Shown piece after piece: positions 9,997 to 20,271 of a DNA stretch of 64,000 nt (positions are counted from its first letter, which is position 1; each line of letters opens with the position of its first letter). The stretch is taken from NCBI RefSeq assembly GCF_000758705.1, contig NZ_CP009287.1, forward strand, positions 5,456,001-5,520,000. The letters run 5' to 3'. The notes under the pieces were generated by a model. The model was not told where the DNA came from, did not search any database, and saw only the letters and a program-made list of their open reading frames with translations. This DNA comes from Paenibacillus graminis. GTDB taxonomy: Bacteria > Bacillota > Bacilli > Paenibacillales > Paenibacillaceae. Made by a program: the position numbers and the translations under genes.

Positions 9997-10748
9997 ATAT
10001 TGTATTTATCAAGCTGGTCGAGGAAATTCTGCGACTTCAGCTTCAGCCCCAGCTGATGGTCCATAAAGGCCCGCATGATCTTTTTAAGTTCAGCACGGGT
10101 GCCCTCCTTCACATCCACATTGCCTAGCCTTGTGAGATCAAGCGCAGCGAACAAGCGCAGCAGCTTAAGCGCGCGAGGAGAGATCTCCATGGCAGGAGGA
10201 TCATTATGCCTGCAGCTGCGGCAGAGCACGCCCCCAAGGCGGGGACTTACCCGCAGTTCCTCATCCGGCTTGTCCAGACCGCAAACTATACAGTTGTCCA
10301 GCTGCGGCCCGTACCCTGCCGCCTGAAGAATTTTCATCTCAAAGACATTTATAATGATGCCGGGCTCCTTATCTTCCTCTAGCGCATTTAGACAGGCTGT
10401 GAGCTGGCGGAACCAAAAACTGCCGGTCTCCTCATCATGAAGTACACGGTCAAGCAGCTCGCAGGCATATGAAGCATAAGCGGCCTTGACCAGATCCTCC
10501 CGCAGCGGATGATGGGACTTCGTAATTTCACCGGCATTCAGTGTTCCGAGTCCCCCATTGTTGCGGAAAAAAACAAATTCCCCGGTAGTGAACAGCTGGA
10601 TCAGGGCAGCATGGCGGCTTTTAACTTTTTTGGCCCCGCGTACGAGGACGCCTACTTTGCCGGCGTTCTCGGTGCAAAGCGTAATAATCGCGTTCCCCTC
10701 GCCGTAGTCCATGCTGCGGATGACGATCCCTTCCACCCTGTATAGCAT
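9993..10748 (-). CDS. recO: DNA repair protein RecO
   Basis: 251-residue recombination mediator that helps load RecA in the RecFOR pathway. The N-terminal OB-fold begins MLYRVEGIVIRSMDYGEGN. The zinc-binding cysteines CIVC near residue 155 and CRSC near 178 are present. I chose ATG 10748, with GGGGGAAGAGG upstream; the in-frame codon at 10766 adds residues absent from the family. Upstream is yqzL, the usual neighbour in Bacillales. Confidence 0.95.
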   Translation of the reverse strand: MLYRVEGIVIRSMDYGEGNAIITLCTENAGKVGVLVRGAKKVKSRHAALIQLFTTGEFVFFRNNGGLGTLNAGEITKSHHPLREDLVKAAYASYACELLDRVLHDEETGSFWFRQLTACLNALEEDKEPGIIINVFEMKILQAAGYGPQLDNCIVCGLDKPDEELRVSPRLGGVLCRSCRHNDPPAMEISPRALKLLRLFAALDLTRLGNVDVKEGTRAELKKIMRAFMDHQLGLKLKSQNFLDQLDKYNI

Positions 10749-10784
10749 GCCTCTTCCCCCAACCACTCGGCAAGCAACCAGTCC

Positions 10785-10928
10785 TTATTGCGCTTCTTCA
10801 TCCAGGACCTTCTCTTCCTCCGCAGGCAGCTCCAGGCTGCCTTCCAGCGGATCTGCAGCTTGTTTGTACAGCAGATATGCATCGACATCCCCAGTTATTG
10901 CAAAATACTTCCACGAAAAGTCTCGCAT
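10785..10928 (-). CDS. yqzL: YqzL family small protein
   Basis: 47-residue protein that starts MRDFSWKYFAITGDVDAYLL, the family signature of YqzL, always found between era and recO in Bacillales. The second half is acidic (ELPAEEEKVLDEEAQ). Start ATG 10928 is preceded by GAAAGGATG. No function is known. It was identified by direct translation of the gap between recO and era. Confidence 0.85.
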   Translation of the reverse strand: MRDFSWKYFAITGDVDAYLLYKQAADPLEGSLELPAEEEKVLDEEAQ

Positions 10929-11035
10929 TCGTATTCATCCTTTCTTCGGAAACACGATGTCTCTTCAGAGATAGGATGTGCGATAGGCCAGGATCTATCC
11001 TTGCAATTCCTGCCAGCATAGCCGCAGATCGGATC

Positions 11036-11929
11036 TTAGAGGTCTTTGTGGAAGCCCAAATCACGCAGGACGCGTTCCTGGTTGCGCCAGTCTTTTTTCA
11101 CTTTTACCCACAGCTCCAGAAAAATCTTCGAACCCAGCAGGTTCTCGATATCGGTACGGGCCCGTCTCCCGACTTCCTTCAGCATTGCCCCCTGCTTGCC
11201 GATAATAATCCCCTTCTGGGAATCGCGTTCGACAAAAATAACGGCCGACACATGCACAACTCCGTTGGATTCAACGCGCATGTCCTCGATGGCTACCGCA
11301 ATGGAATGCGGTACCTCCTCGCGGGTCAAATGCAGGATTTTCTCACGGATCAGCTCCGCACAGACGAACTGCTCCGGATGGTCGGTAATCTGATCCTCAG
11401 GATAATACTGCGGGCCTTCGGGCAGGTATTTCACTACCTGATCCAGCAGTGTATTTACGTTGCTGCCGAGCTTGGCGGAAATCGGTACGATTTCGGCGAA
11501 CTCATGCAGCTTATTGTATTCGGTAATCAGCGGAAGCAGCGCTTCCGGCTCGATTTTGTCAATCTTGTTCATTACGAGGATGACCGGCGTTTTGACGTCC
11601 TTGAGCTGCTCGGCAATATAGCGGTCACCTCCGCCCATGCCTTCAGAAGCGTCCACCAGAAACAGTACAGCTTCCACCTCATGCAATGTGCTCATCGCCG
11701 TCTGGTTCATATAATCGCCCAGCTTGGACTGTCTTTTATGGATACCAGGCGTATCCAGGAATACAATCTGCGAATTATTCGCGGTGTATACCCCGTGGAT
11801 TTTATTTCTGGTGGTCTGCGGCTTATCCGACATGATGGCGATCTTCTGTCCGATCACCTGGTTCATGAGTGTCGATTTGCCTACGTTCGGTCTGCCGATA
11901 ATGGCGACAAACCCTGATTTGAATTTCAT
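11036..11929 (-). CDS. era: GTPase Era
   Basis: 297-residue essential GTPase for 30S ribosome assembly. G1 GRPNVGKST (near 12), G3 DTPGIH (near 59), G4 NKID (near 121) and the C-terminal KH RNA-binding domain with [15 protein letters not shown] (near 230) are all visible. Length matches B. subtilis Era (301). Ribosome binding site AAGGAAGAT precedes ATG 11929. It is downstream of cdd, separated by 200 nt of AT-rich sequence that may hold its own promoter. Confidence 0.97.
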   Translation of the reverse strand: MKFKSGFVAIIGRPNVGKSTLMNQVIGQKIAIMSDKPQTTRNKIHGVYTANNSQIVFLDTPGIHKRQSKLGDYMNQTAMSTLHEVEAVLFLVDASEGMGGGDRYIAEQLKDVKTPVILVMNKIDKIEPEALLPLITEYNKLHEFAEIVPISAKLGSNVNTLLDQVVKYLPEGPQYYPEDQITDHPEQFVCAELIREKILHLTREEVPHSIAVAIEDMRVESNGVVHVSAVIFVERDSQKGIIIGKQGAMLKEVGRRARTDIENLLGSKIFLELWVKVKKDWRNQERVLRDLGFHKDL

Positions 11930-12129
11930 ATGATCTTCCTTCCCGCTTCCTTCTTGGAACTTTTTAATTGTATTTTGTACAGTTATTTCAGCGTAAATCT
12001 ACATTTTTGCTGTTTCAGCTGTATTTCGCGCAATTACTTTTTGGCAAAACGGGCTGGATTTCCTACATTTAGCGAATTTAACTGCACTAACTGCAATAAA
12101 TAAAGCGATCACTGGTCTACCTCACAGCA

Positions 12130-12700
<571 letters not shown>

Positions 12701-12771
12701 AATTGAAGACAATGAAAGACGGAGCGCAAAACGCGGGTCCGCCTCTCCCATAAGCTGAAGTTGTAAACTGA

Positions 12772-13167
12772 TTATGACATAAGTCCGGTGATCCAGTCCA
12801 TCACAGGATGATAAAATACGTAGATTCCCACGATGACGGCAAAGACCGCCGTGAGCAGCACAGCCCCTGCGGCGGTGTCTTTCGCTTTTTTGGCCAAGGG
12901 ATGAATCTCCGGAGAGACCAGATCGATCGTCGCTTCAATAGCTGTGTTCAGCAGCTCGGCGGCCAGAACGAGCGTAATTGCGAGCAGCAGCAGCATCCAG
13001 CTTGACGGAGGGAGTCTGAGGATGACGGCGGCGGCAAGCACAAGTATAGCCAAAGTGCTGTGCACCTTCATATTCAGCTCGGACTTGAACGCAGAGGCAA
13101 TGCCGTGCGCCGCAAACCGAAAAGAGTGCCAGAATTTTTTATGGCCTACCGCCGTATTCTTGGCCAT
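12772..13167 (-). CDS. dgkA: Diacylglycerol/undecaprenol kinase family protein
   Basis: 131-residue integral membrane kinase of the DgkA family; in Gram-positives these act mainly as undecaprenol kinases feeding the cell wall lipid carrier pool. Three membrane segments and the catalytic stretch AELLNTAIEATIDL (near residue 70) with its conserved glutamates are visible. Start ATG 13167 overlaps the ybeY stop by one base (TAATG), so translation is coupled. Order ybeY-dgkA-cdd-era is as in B. subtilis. Confidence 0.92.
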   Translation of the reverse strand: MAKNTAVGHKKFWHSFRFAAHGIASAFKSELNMKVHSTLAILVLAAAVILRLPPSSWMLLLLAITLVLAAELLNTAIEATIDLVSPEIHPLAKKAKDTAAGAVLLTAVFAVIVGIYVFYHPVMDWITGLMS

Positions 13168-13664
13168 TAGCGTGTCAACCCAACCTGAGCCAGCACCTTT
13201 TCCTGTTTGGACATCATTTCGGCTTCCGAAACCGCATCCTGATGATCATATCCCAGCAGATGCAGGAAGCCGTGGACGAACAGGAAACCCAGTTCACGTT
13301 CCAGTGAATGGCCATATTCCAGCGCCTGCTCCTGCGCCCGGGTTACGGAGATGATGATGTCGCCCAAGACATTTGGAACATCCTCTCCTTCTTCACCTTC
13401 CTCATGGGCATATACAATTTCAAGCTCGTCTTCTCCGGTTTCGTTCATGGCAAAAGAAAGCACATCCGTTGGACGGTCAATTCCACGGTATTCCAGATTC
13501 AATTCGTGAATGCGTTCGTTATTGACAAAAGTAAGATCCACTTCGCCTTCGTCAATCCCTTCCGCTTCTCCAGCTTTTTGCAAAATACTCTCCAGCAGGG
13601 CGATCAGCTCATCGCTTATTGGGTGTTCTTCCTGTTCGTTATTCCAGACGATTGCAAGGCTCAT
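13167..13664 (-). CDS. ybeY: Endoribonuclease YbeY (16S rRNA maturation)
   Basis: 165-residue zinc-dependent endoribonuclease for rRNA 3' maturation and ribosome quality control. The zinc motif HGFLHLLGYDH is complete near residue 126. I chose ATG 13664 (MSLAIVWNNEQ): it overlaps the TGA of the HDIG gene in an ATGA arrangement, while the upstream in-frame extension to 13799 lies entirely inside that gene. Confidence 0.95.
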   Translation of the reverse strand: MSLAIVWNNEQEEHPISDELIALLESILQKAGEAEGIDEGEVDLTFVNNERIHELNLEYRGIDRPTDVLSFAMNETGEDELEIVYAHEEGEEGEDVPNVLGDIIISVTRAQEQALEYGHSLERELGFLFVHGFLHLLGYDHQDAVSEAEMMSKQEKVLAQVGLTR

Positions 13665-15916
13665 GTTGTTACGGCCCCTTCCTCTTTTTTCGGTTTTTTC
13701 ACATCCTCGGGATATTCGATCCGTGAATGAAAAATCCCCATTACCGTTTCTTTCAGCGTCCGCGCAATGGTATCCAGCTCCTTGATCGTCAGATCGCATT
13801 CATCGAACTGATGATCATCCAGACGGCTCTTGATGATTTTCTCAATCATCGTCTCCACCTGTACGACTGTAGGCTTGCGGAGCGAACGGACGGCTGCTTC
13901 CACACTGTCGGCGATTCCGACTACGGCCGATTCCTTGGACTGCGCCTTCGGTCCCGGATATCTGAAGTCCTCTTCGGTGAAATCGGGCTCGACACCTTTT
14001 TCCTCAGCCAGCTTCAGGGCTTTATGATAAAAATAATGCAGGAATGTTGTACCGTGATGCTGTTCGGCAATATCCCGGATCGGCTTCGGCAGCTTGTACT
14101 CCTTGAGCATCTCCACCCCGTCCCGGGCATGCGCCACAATGATCGACTTACTGAGCATCGGCTCAATCGAATCATGCGGATTCTCCATGTTGTTCTGATT
14201 CTCTATGAAATAAAACGGCCGCTTGGTCTTTCCGATATCGTGATAATAAGAGCCTACCCGGCAGAGCAATCCGTCTGCGCCAATCGCCTCCGCCGCCGCC
14301 TCCGACAGGTTGCCGACCATCACGCTGTGATGATAGGTTCCCGGCGTTTCCGTAAGCAGCTTGCGCAGCAGGGGATGGTTCGGATTCGACAGTTCCACCA
14401 GCTTCAGCGCCGACAAAATACCAAAGGTGGCTTCGAAGAATGGCATCAGACCGATGACCAGCACTGCAGTCAGCAGACCGCTGGCAAAGGAGAAGCCAAT
14501 CGCATATAAAGCCTGCGTCTGGTTCCAGACACCCCCGCCCAGCACATTCAGCATAAATACAGTCACGCAGCCAATCAGGGATACCATGATCCCGCCTTTC
14601 AGGAGCGTGGAGCGCTGTCCTGCACGGTGAGTGGCAAAAATGGCGACATAGCTAACAATAAGCGCAAAGAACCCGAAGGTAAAATCAAAAACGGTGTTCT
14701 GCTGCACATTCAGAATAATACTGGCAACAATGCTGAATAGAATGGAACAGAAGTAGGCCAGCGTCATATCCAGCAGCATGGTGATCAGCATCGCGCCAAT
14801 CGCAACCGGGGCCAGGAAACCGACATATGCACGTACATCTGTCTGCAGAAACGCAGCGAGCTTGACCGTAATAATCGTAATTACAAATACCAGCACGAGC
14901 ATAAGCAGCTGGGAGTTATTATACTTGAAGCCAGAAGCTCCACCAGAATACCGGATGAAAGTATACAGGCCAAAGGATAACAAAGCAGAGAGAATCAGCA
15001 GGCCAAATTGCGGCCAATAGTTGACTTCGTTGCTCAGCAGGCCATTGTCATCCAGAAGTGTATATAGCTCAGGAGTAATTAGCTCCCCTTTCGCTACAAG
15101 CACATCCCCCTGCTCAATGAACACATCGGGTGTATTCTCGCGGGCCTGCACTTTCGCTTCCTTGGTTGCTTCCTCGTCATAGAACTTGTTGCTCGTAATC
15201 ACCAGCCGCACCAGTTCCTGCACCACCTCACGGGCCGTGCGCTGGCTCAGCGAACTGACGCTTACCTGCTCGGCCACCTTAGCGCGCGCGGACTGGGCAT
15301 CGGTAATCTGGTCATTCATCAGCTTAGTGACAATATCCCGGGCCACCGGCTTCATCTCGATAATGTCCTGGGAGGTCAGCCGCGGAATTTTGATATAAGT
15401 CTCTTCCGGAATGACATAAGTCTGATCTTTGATCACGGATTGCATCTCATCCAGCAGCGTATCGGAATAGGTGCCTGCATTCCGGCTGGAGGCTACAAAA
15501 TTCAGAATAAAATCACTGGCCCGCTGCGGGATCTCCTCACGGTAAATCGCCGTTTTGTCACTTTGCGAGATCAGGTCATCCTGATTAAGGCGGTCGATCC
15601 GGTCCAGCAGGGAAGTTACAAGATTGTCCGCTCTCATAGGAATAATCGCATAGCGGTTGGTCACATTCTCAGCTGCCTCTTCCTGGGCCTTAAGCTTGGC
15701 TTTGGTGTCAAGGATTTGCTTGGGTGCGGTGATCTCCTTGGCGCTGTGGGTTCCCTCTTTGATGTCATACTTCTTGGGTACCAGGTCTGAGGACAAGCTG
15801 AAGTAGAAAACAAGCCCCAATAACAGGAAAAGAGCATAGCGCGTCACCGCGCTATACTTCCATCCGTTGTTGCTGTATACAAATCCGCTTAATTTCGATG
15901 GTTGCTTTGAGGCCAT
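13661..15916 (-). CDS. 7TM-HD family phosphohydrolase (PgpH/YqfF type)
   Basis: About 751-residue membrane protein. An N-terminal extracytoplasmic 7TMR-HDED domain (about 50-300) is followed by seven membrane segments (about 315-490) and a cytoplasmic HD domain with YHHSVMVGNLSEAAAE and YYHDIGKTKRP. The Listeria and Bacillus relatives degrade cyclic di-AMP, so that is the likely role. Start ATG 15916 follows AAAAAGGGGAC; an in-frame ATG at 15961 lies inside phoH. It overlaps ybeY by 4 nt and follows phoH by 16 nt. Confidence 0.93.
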   Translation of the reverse strand: MASKQPSKLSGFVYSNNGWKYSAVTRYALFLLLGLVFYFSLSSDLVPKKYDIKEGTHSAKEITAPKQILDTKAKLKAQEEAAENVTNRYAIIPMRADNLVTSLLDRIDRLNQDDLISQSDKTAIYREEIPQRASDFILNFVASSRNAGTYSDTLLDEMQSVIKDQTYVIPEETYIKIPRLTSQDIIEMKPVARDIVTKLMNDQITDAQSARAKVAEQVSVSSLSQRTAREVVQELVRLVITSNKFYDEEATKEAKVQARENTPDVFIEQGDVLVAKGELITPELYTLLDDNGLLSNEVNYWPQFGLLILSALLSFGLYTFIRYSGGASGFKYNNSQLLMLVLVFVITIITVKLAAFLQTDVRAYVGFLAPVAIGAMLITMLLDMTLAYFCSILFSIVASIILNVQQNTVFDFTFGFFALIVSYVAIFATHRAGQRSTLLKGGIMVSLIGCVTVFMLNVLGGGVWNQTQALYAIGFSFASGLLTAVLVIGLMPFFEATFGILSALKLVELSNPNHPLLRKLLTETPGTYHHSVMVGNLSEAAAEAIGADGLLCRVGSYYHDIGKTKRPFYFIENQNNMENPHDSIEPMLSKSIIVAHARDGVEMLKEYKLPKPIRDIAEQHHGTTFLHYFYHKALKLAEEKGVEPDFTEEDFRYPGPKAQSKESAVVGIADSVEAAVRSLRKPTVVQVETMIEKIIKSRLDDHQFDECDLTIKELDTIARTLKETVMGIFHSRIEYPEDVKKPKKEEGAVTT

Positions 15917-15932
15917 GAAGACAGTCCCCTTT

Positions 15933-16904
15933 TTATTCGAGGTTTTCGGCAGAGCGTTCATAGGCGACGATAATCTTCTGCACCAGGGAATGCCGTACTA
16001 CATCCTGTTCTGCAAAATAGACAAAGCCCAGCTCATCAATACCGGATAAAATCGTTTTGGCTTCAATCAATCCCGATTTCTTGCCACGGGGCAGGTCGAT
16101 TTGGGTCACATCCCCCGTAATCACCATCTTGGAGCCGAACCCAAGACGGGTCAGAAACATTTTCATTTGTTCCGGAGTCGTATTCTGGGCCTCATCGAGA
16201 ATGATAAAAGAATCATCCAGCGTGCGCCCGCGCATGTATGCAAGCGGAGCAATCTCAATCAGCCCGCGCTCCAGCGCTTTGGCGACCTGATCGGGGCCCA
16301 TAACGTCGTATAAGGCGTCGTAGAGCGGACGGAGATATGGATCTACCTTTTCCTGCAAATCCCCTGGAAGGAAGCCCAGGCTCTCTCCAGCTTCCACTGC
16401 CGGACGGGTAAGCACTATTCGTTTCACAGAGCCTTCCTTCAGCGCAGTAACGGCCAGCACCACTGCAAGATAGGTTTTGCCGGTACCGGCAGGCCCGATG
16501 CCGAAGACGATGTCCCGCTTTTTGATCGTGGTCACATAATGCTTCTGGCCAATCGTTTTGACGCGGATGGGCTTGCCGCGGAAGGTTGTCGTAATTTCAC
16601 CCTTGAATAAATCAAGCAGCTGGTCGGCCCGGAAATCCTTCGCCAGCTCCACCGCATACTGAATATCCCGCTCACTGAGTATGTAGCCGCTGCGGATCAG
16701 GGAGAGCAGCACACCCAGCAGCTGTCCCAGCATGTCCACTTCCCGCTCCGCACCGCGAATCGTAATTTCAGCTTCACGCGAGTCAATTACGGCAGGAATT
16801 TCACTTTCGATTATTTTTAGAAAACCATCCTGCGGGCCGAACAGGGATTGCGCTTCTCCCGCATTTTGCAAAGATATACGAATGCTTGCAGTCTGTTCTG
16901 ACAA
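15933..16904 (-). CDS. phoH: PhoH family ATPase
   Basis: 323-residue P-loop protein of the PhoH/YbeZ family, linked to RNA metabolism and ribosome maturation with YbeY. Walker A GIGPAGTGKTYLAV near residue 138 and Walker B FIILDEAQNTTPEQMK near 230 are intact. Start is TTG 16904, spaced from GAGAATGAGG. It is 15 nt downstream of yqfD and lies two genes before ybeY, the usual functional partner. Confidence 0.95.
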   Translation of the reverse strand: MSEQTASIRISLQNAGEAQSLFGPQDGFLKIIESEIPAVIDSREAEITIRGAEREVDMLGQLLGVLLSLIRSGYILSERDIQYAVELAKDFRADQLLDLFKGEITTTFRGKPIRVKTIGQKHYVTTIKKRDIVFGIGPAGTGKTYLAVVLAVTALKEGSVKRIVLTRPAVEAGESLGFLPGDLQEKVDPYLRPLYDALYDVMGPDQVAKALERGLIEIAPLAYMRGRTLDDSFIILDEAQNTTPEQMKMFLTRLGFGSKMVITGDVTQIDLPRGKKSGLIEAKTILSGIDELGFVYFAEQDVVRHSLVQKIIVAYERSAENLE

Positions 16905-16919
16905 GTAGCCTCATTCTCC

Positions 16920-18101
16920 TCAGTTGTTTACTATTGGAAGTTCTTGCGTAATTCTCTCTTCCACTTCAAAGAGCACTTTCATATAAACTTTACCATTCTC
17001 TTTCTTCTCATGCAAAATTTTTTGACTTTTAATGGTGCTGTCTGTGCCGTAACGGGCCAAAATATCATTCTTCGCCTGCGTAACCCCTTCCTCGCGCGCA
17101 GCCTCTGGCGTCAATGTTTCGGCAGTATCCAGCACCTCCATTTCCTTCTCGGTCAGCAGCCCCAGCGGCAGCTCAAAAGAACGCCAGGTCAGCGGATCAT
17201 GCTCCGCAAGTGTACGCGATTCCGCAAAGTCTGATTTGCCGTAGCCCCACAACTGGACCGCCCATTTGCCCAGCACCAGATAGGTGCGGTCCTTCCGCTC
17301 TCCTGTGTATGAGCTTCTCGTCCGCTTCAGCGGCACCTCTATATTGTATTCATGCCAGACCAGGCCTTTCACCTCGCCTTTGGCAACGACATATTCCATA
17401 TTTTCTTCATCCCCAAGCGCACCGGAAATCAGGATTTGCCCTTTTTTGACCCGGGTATTGCGGCTTACCACCGGCCTGCCCTGTTCCGCGTAGATTTCGG
17501 TCACCACCGCATCAGTCCTGCTGACCAGGTGACGCTGGGTGAGCAGCGGCTTATTCTCCGGCTGGTCGGATTCAACGATCTGGATCTTAACGCTCGTCCC
17601 CGTCCGCTGCACTCCTACCCAGGAAACACCTGAAAGCGTTGAGGTCAGCTTTTTGGAGAGCTTGTCCGGATCATCCATACGCCAAATCCACTGGAAAGGA
17701 TATACGCCCTCATGGCGTGCAGCTTGCAGAATATCCTCGGAGGCAATCCGGTTGTTCCCTTCAATCTTGACCGTCCATATCATCGAAGACAGAAGGACCA
17801 GTCCAATGCCGAACAACAGCAATCCCGCGGCAAAAAACTTCCGTTTCCACAGCTTGGCCGCATTGAACGGCAGGCCCTTCCTGGCCGTGACACGCGTACG
17901 GCAGCCTGTCTTCTTCAAGAGCGGCCGAAGGGCAAAAAAGTCATCCAGCAGCAGGTTCAGGGAAGCGCCGTTCCCGGCAGGCCTCACATCCCAGATGACG
18001 ATGTCCGCTTCAGTAACAGCATTGATAAACTTTTCCACCTGCGGTCCCGTCACATGCAGTGTAACGAACCCCCGCAGTGATGCCAAAGGCGGCTGCTTCA
18101 T
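16920..18101 (-). CDS. yqfD: Sporulation protein YqfD
   Basis: 393-residue YqfD family protein, required for efficient sporulation in B. subtilis. A cytoplasmic N-terminal domain of about 90 residues precedes one membrane segment (FAAGLLLFGIGLVLLSSMIW), then a large outer domain starting KIEGNNRIASEDILQAARHEG, which resembles the POTRA-like part of FtsQ/YabP-type proteins. Start ATG 18101 overlaps the yqfC stop by 4 nt (ATGA). Confidence 0.93.
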   Translation of the reverse strand: MKQPPLASLRGFVTLHVTGPQVEKFINAVTEADIVIWDVRPAGNGASLNLLLDDFFALRPLLKKTGCRTRVTARKGLPFNAAKLWKRKFFAAGLLLFGIGLVLLSSMIWTVKIEGNNRIASEDILQAARHEGVYPFQWIWRMDDPDKLSKKLTSTLSGVSWVGVQRTGTSVKIQIVESDQPENKPLLTQRHLVSRTDAVVTEIYAEQGRPVVSRNTRVKKGQILISGALGDEENMEYVVAKGEVKGLVWHEYNIEVPLKRTRSSYTGERKDRTYLVLGKWAVQLWGYGKSDFAESRTLAEHDPLTWRSFELPLGLLTEKEMEVLDTAETLTPEAAREEGVTQAKNDILARYGTDSTIKSQKILHEKKENGKVYMKVLFEVEERITQELPIVNN

Positions 18102-18391
18102 GAGTTCTCCTCGCTTCCCTTATATCTGATCTCCCCGATAATCCCCTCTACGGCCAGCTCCTGGCCCAGAATATTCCGGATCACCAGCCCCTCGCCGGAG
18201 ATTTCCAGCGAGCCGTTCACTAACGCAAGCCTCAGCTGCTCGGAAGAAAAATGCAGCACGCCGCGGTGGTTCTCAATATACAGCTCTTTATTGCCGATCA
18301 GGGTGATTCGGGGCAGCTCCTGCAGCACATCCTGCGGAAGATCCAGTACCCCGTTTGTCCATCCCCGCAGCCTGCGGCCAATACGGGTCAT
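18098..18391 (-). CDS. yqfC: Sporulation protein YqfC
   Basis: 97-residue YabP/YqfC family protein. The middle carries the family core LPRITLIGNKELYIENHRGV and the end VIRNILGQELAVEGIIGEI. In B. subtilis yqfCD is transcribed by sigma-E in the mother cell; here a matching promoter-like sequence lies just upstream. Ribosome binding site GGAAGGGGGAGAAG precedes ATG 18391. Co-translated with yqfD. Confidence 0.92.
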   Translation of the reverse strand: MTRIGRRLRGWTNGVLDLPQDVLQELPRITLIGNKELYIENHRGVLHFSSEQLRLALVNGSLEISGEGLVIRNILGQELAVEGIIGEIRYKGSEENS

Positions 18392-18424
18392 AAGTAGACT
18401 TCTCCCCCTTCCTGCCTTCTGTAC

Positions 18425-18453
18425 ACCTTATGCGGGAACGCTATTGTTTATGA
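18425..18453 (-). promoter_or_regulatory. Putative sigma-E promoter of yqfCD
   Basis: Minus strand TCATAAA (18447-18453), 14-nt spacer, CATAAGGT (18425-18432). This resembles the sigma-E pattern (ATA-type -35, CATAnnnT -10) and fits the mother-cell expression known for yqfCD. Confidence 0.5.
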
Positions 18454-18494
18454 ATTAGACGAGAGCACTCGTGACTTTAAACGCAGTTTTGTTC

Positions 18495-18552
18495 AAAAAA
18501 ACAAGGGTATCCCAAAGCAGCAGGCATGTAACGGCTGCTTGGGATACCCTTG
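18495..18552 (-). terminator. Strong terminator of the nfeD-floA operon
   Basis: CAAGGGTATCCCAAAGCAGC (18502-18521) pairs with GCTGCTTGGGATACCCTTG (18534-18552), followed on the minus strand by a run of seven Ts. About 19 paired bases. Confidence 0.9.
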
Positions 18553-18612
18553 TAGTAAAATCATATTCCCGGAATCAACCGGGTCTTACTGCTAAACTCT
18601 CATCAGATCGGT

Positions 18613-19212
18613 TCAGATCTGCCTGCGGTGAGAATGGGGCTGCCTCGAACGCGGCGGACCCAGTATTTCCGCCCATATCAGCCCTTCCCGCAGCGCCTTG
18701 CGGTCAGCGGCAAATTCACGGCTGCCGCTAGGGCCGGAATCAGGCCGGGCCCCCTTTTTTCCTGTGCCCGCACCGGCTGCAGACCCGTCAAATTGCAGCT
18801 GCAGCCGTTCCAGCTCCCGCTGCATCCGCTCGGCACGGGCCTGCACCCCATCCTCTTCCCCTGCTTGCTCCAACGAAAGACCTTCGCCGGTATCATAATC
18901 GGGAGAGGGGGACTCCGCAGACTCCGGCCAAGCCGGAGAAGCGTCATACTCCGCCCCGGCTCTGGACGCGGCTGGCTGGCCCGGATAAGCGGTACTGTCT
19001 CCGGGGACAGGGAATCCGCTGCGCTCTTTGGTGCCGTCCCCGTATGCCGGCCTGCTCTTCGCACGCCGGCCGGGGTTTAAGGGATGTCCGTCCCCTCCGC
19101 CGAAGGTTGGCATTCCGCCAAGCGGGGCAGAGCCCCTATTTTTACCCGCCTTGTTCAAGCCGGAAATGATTGCGATGATGATAATCGCGGCTACGTAGAT
19201 CAAGCTGCCCAT
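18613..19212 (-). CDS. Membrane-anchored low-complexity protein of unknown function
   Basis: 199 residues. One N-terminal membrane segment (LIYVAAIIIIAIISGL) is followed by a long Gly/Pro/Ser-rich, probably disordered region. A short helix comes next (ARAERMQRELERLQLQF, residues about 125-140), then an ordered-looking tail, KALREGLIWAEILGPPRSRQ. It starts 17 nt after floA and ends before the strong terminator, so it is the third gene of the nfeD-floA unit, the place of yqfB in B. subtilis, but it is not recognisably similar to YqfB. Function unknown; a link to flotillin microdomains is only suggested by position. Confidence 0.82.
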   Translation of the reverse strand: MGSLIYVAAIIIIAIISGLNKAGKNRGSAPLGGMPTFGGGDGHPLNPGRRAKSRPAYGDGTKERSGFPVPGDSTAYPGQPAASRAGAEYDASPAWPESAESPSPDYDTGEGLSLEQAGEEDGVQARAERMQRELERLQLQFDGSAAGAGTGKKGARPDSGPSGSREFAADRKALREGLIWAEILGPPRSRQPHSHRRQI

Positions 19213-19228
19213 GGGAACTCACATCCCC

Positions 19229-20230
19229 TTATTTATTGGTCGGACGGTTACTGTCGTCACCATCATTTAATTTGCCGAGCGAACCGCGCATTTGGGTGTC
19301 GGCTTCAATATTTTTGAGGTTCATGTAATCCATGACCCCAAGCTTGCCGGAACGCAGCGCTTCCGCCATAGCCAGCGGCACCTGTGACTCGGACTCGACG
19401 ACAAGCGCCTTCATCTCAACGACACGGGCTTTCATCTCCTGTTCATGCGCAACCGCCATCGCTCTGCGCTCTTCAGCTTTAGCCTGGGCAATGCGTTTGT
19501 CCGCCTCAGCCTGTTCAGTCTGCAGGTAGGCCCCGATGTTCTTGCCCACATCAACGTCAGCTATATCGATGGAGAGAATTTCAAAAGCGGTACCGGAATC
19601 AAGCCCTTTGGACAAAACAGTCCGCGAGATGGAATCGGGATTCTCCAGTACGTCTTTATGGGTGCTGCTAGAACCTACGGTTGTTACAATCCCTTCGCCG
19701 ACACGGGCGATAATCGTTTCTTCACCGGCACCGCCGACGAGACGGTCTATATTGGCCCGTACAGTCACTCTGGCCTTCACCTTAACCTCGATGCCGTTCT
19801 TGGCTACAGCAGCTACTATCGGCGTCTCAATGACCCGTGGATTAACACTCATCTGCACAGCCAGCAGTACATCACGTCCGGCCAGATCAATTGCTGCAGC
19901 CCGCGTGAATTCCAGGGGAATATCGGCACGCTGCGCAGCGATCAGCGCATTGACGACCCGGTCGACATTCCCGCCCGCCAGATAATGGCTCTCTAGCTGA
20001 TTGATGTTCACACCCAGCCCCGCCTTAGTAGCCTTGATCAGCGGATTGACGATCCGGCTTGGCGTAACCCGCCGCAGTCTCATCGCGACCAGGGTTATGA
20101 TACTGATTCTTACACCCGCAGCCCAAGCTGAAACCCATAGCATAACCGGGAAAAAGCTGAAAAACACACTCAGCACGATGATCACAACAACTGCGATCAG
20201 CAAAATAGTAATTGTAGACGCTTCAACCAT
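19229..20230 (-). CDS. floA: Flotillin-like protein FloA
   Basis: 333-residue membrane scaffold that forms functional membrane microdomains. An N-terminal membrane hairpin (about 5-45) is followed by the SPFH-like domain ([46 protein letters not shown]) and a heptad-rich flotillin region with [20 protein letters not shown]. Length equals B. subtilis FloA (331). It follows nfeD by 41 nt; the NfeD-flotillin pairing is widespread. Confidence 0.97.
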   Translation of the reverse strand: MVEASTITILLIAVVVIIVLSVFFSFFPVMLWVSAWAAGVRISIITLVAMRLRRVTPSRIVNPLIKATKAGLGVNINQLESHYLAGGNVDRVVNALIAAQRADIPLEFTRAAAIDLAGRDVLLAVQMSVNPRVIETPIVAAVAKNGIEVKVKARVTVRANIDRLVGGAGEETIIARVGEGIVTTVGSSSTHKDVLENPDSISRTVLSKGLDSGTAFEILSIDIADVDVGKNIGAYLQTEQAEADKRIAQAKAEERRAMAVAHEQEMKARVVEMKALVVESESQVPLAMAEALRSGKLGVMDYMNLKNIEADTQMRGSLGKLNDGDDSNRPTNK

Positions 20231-20271
20231 ACCTCTTCCGACCCCCGTAATAAATTTGTATTCTGTTCTCC

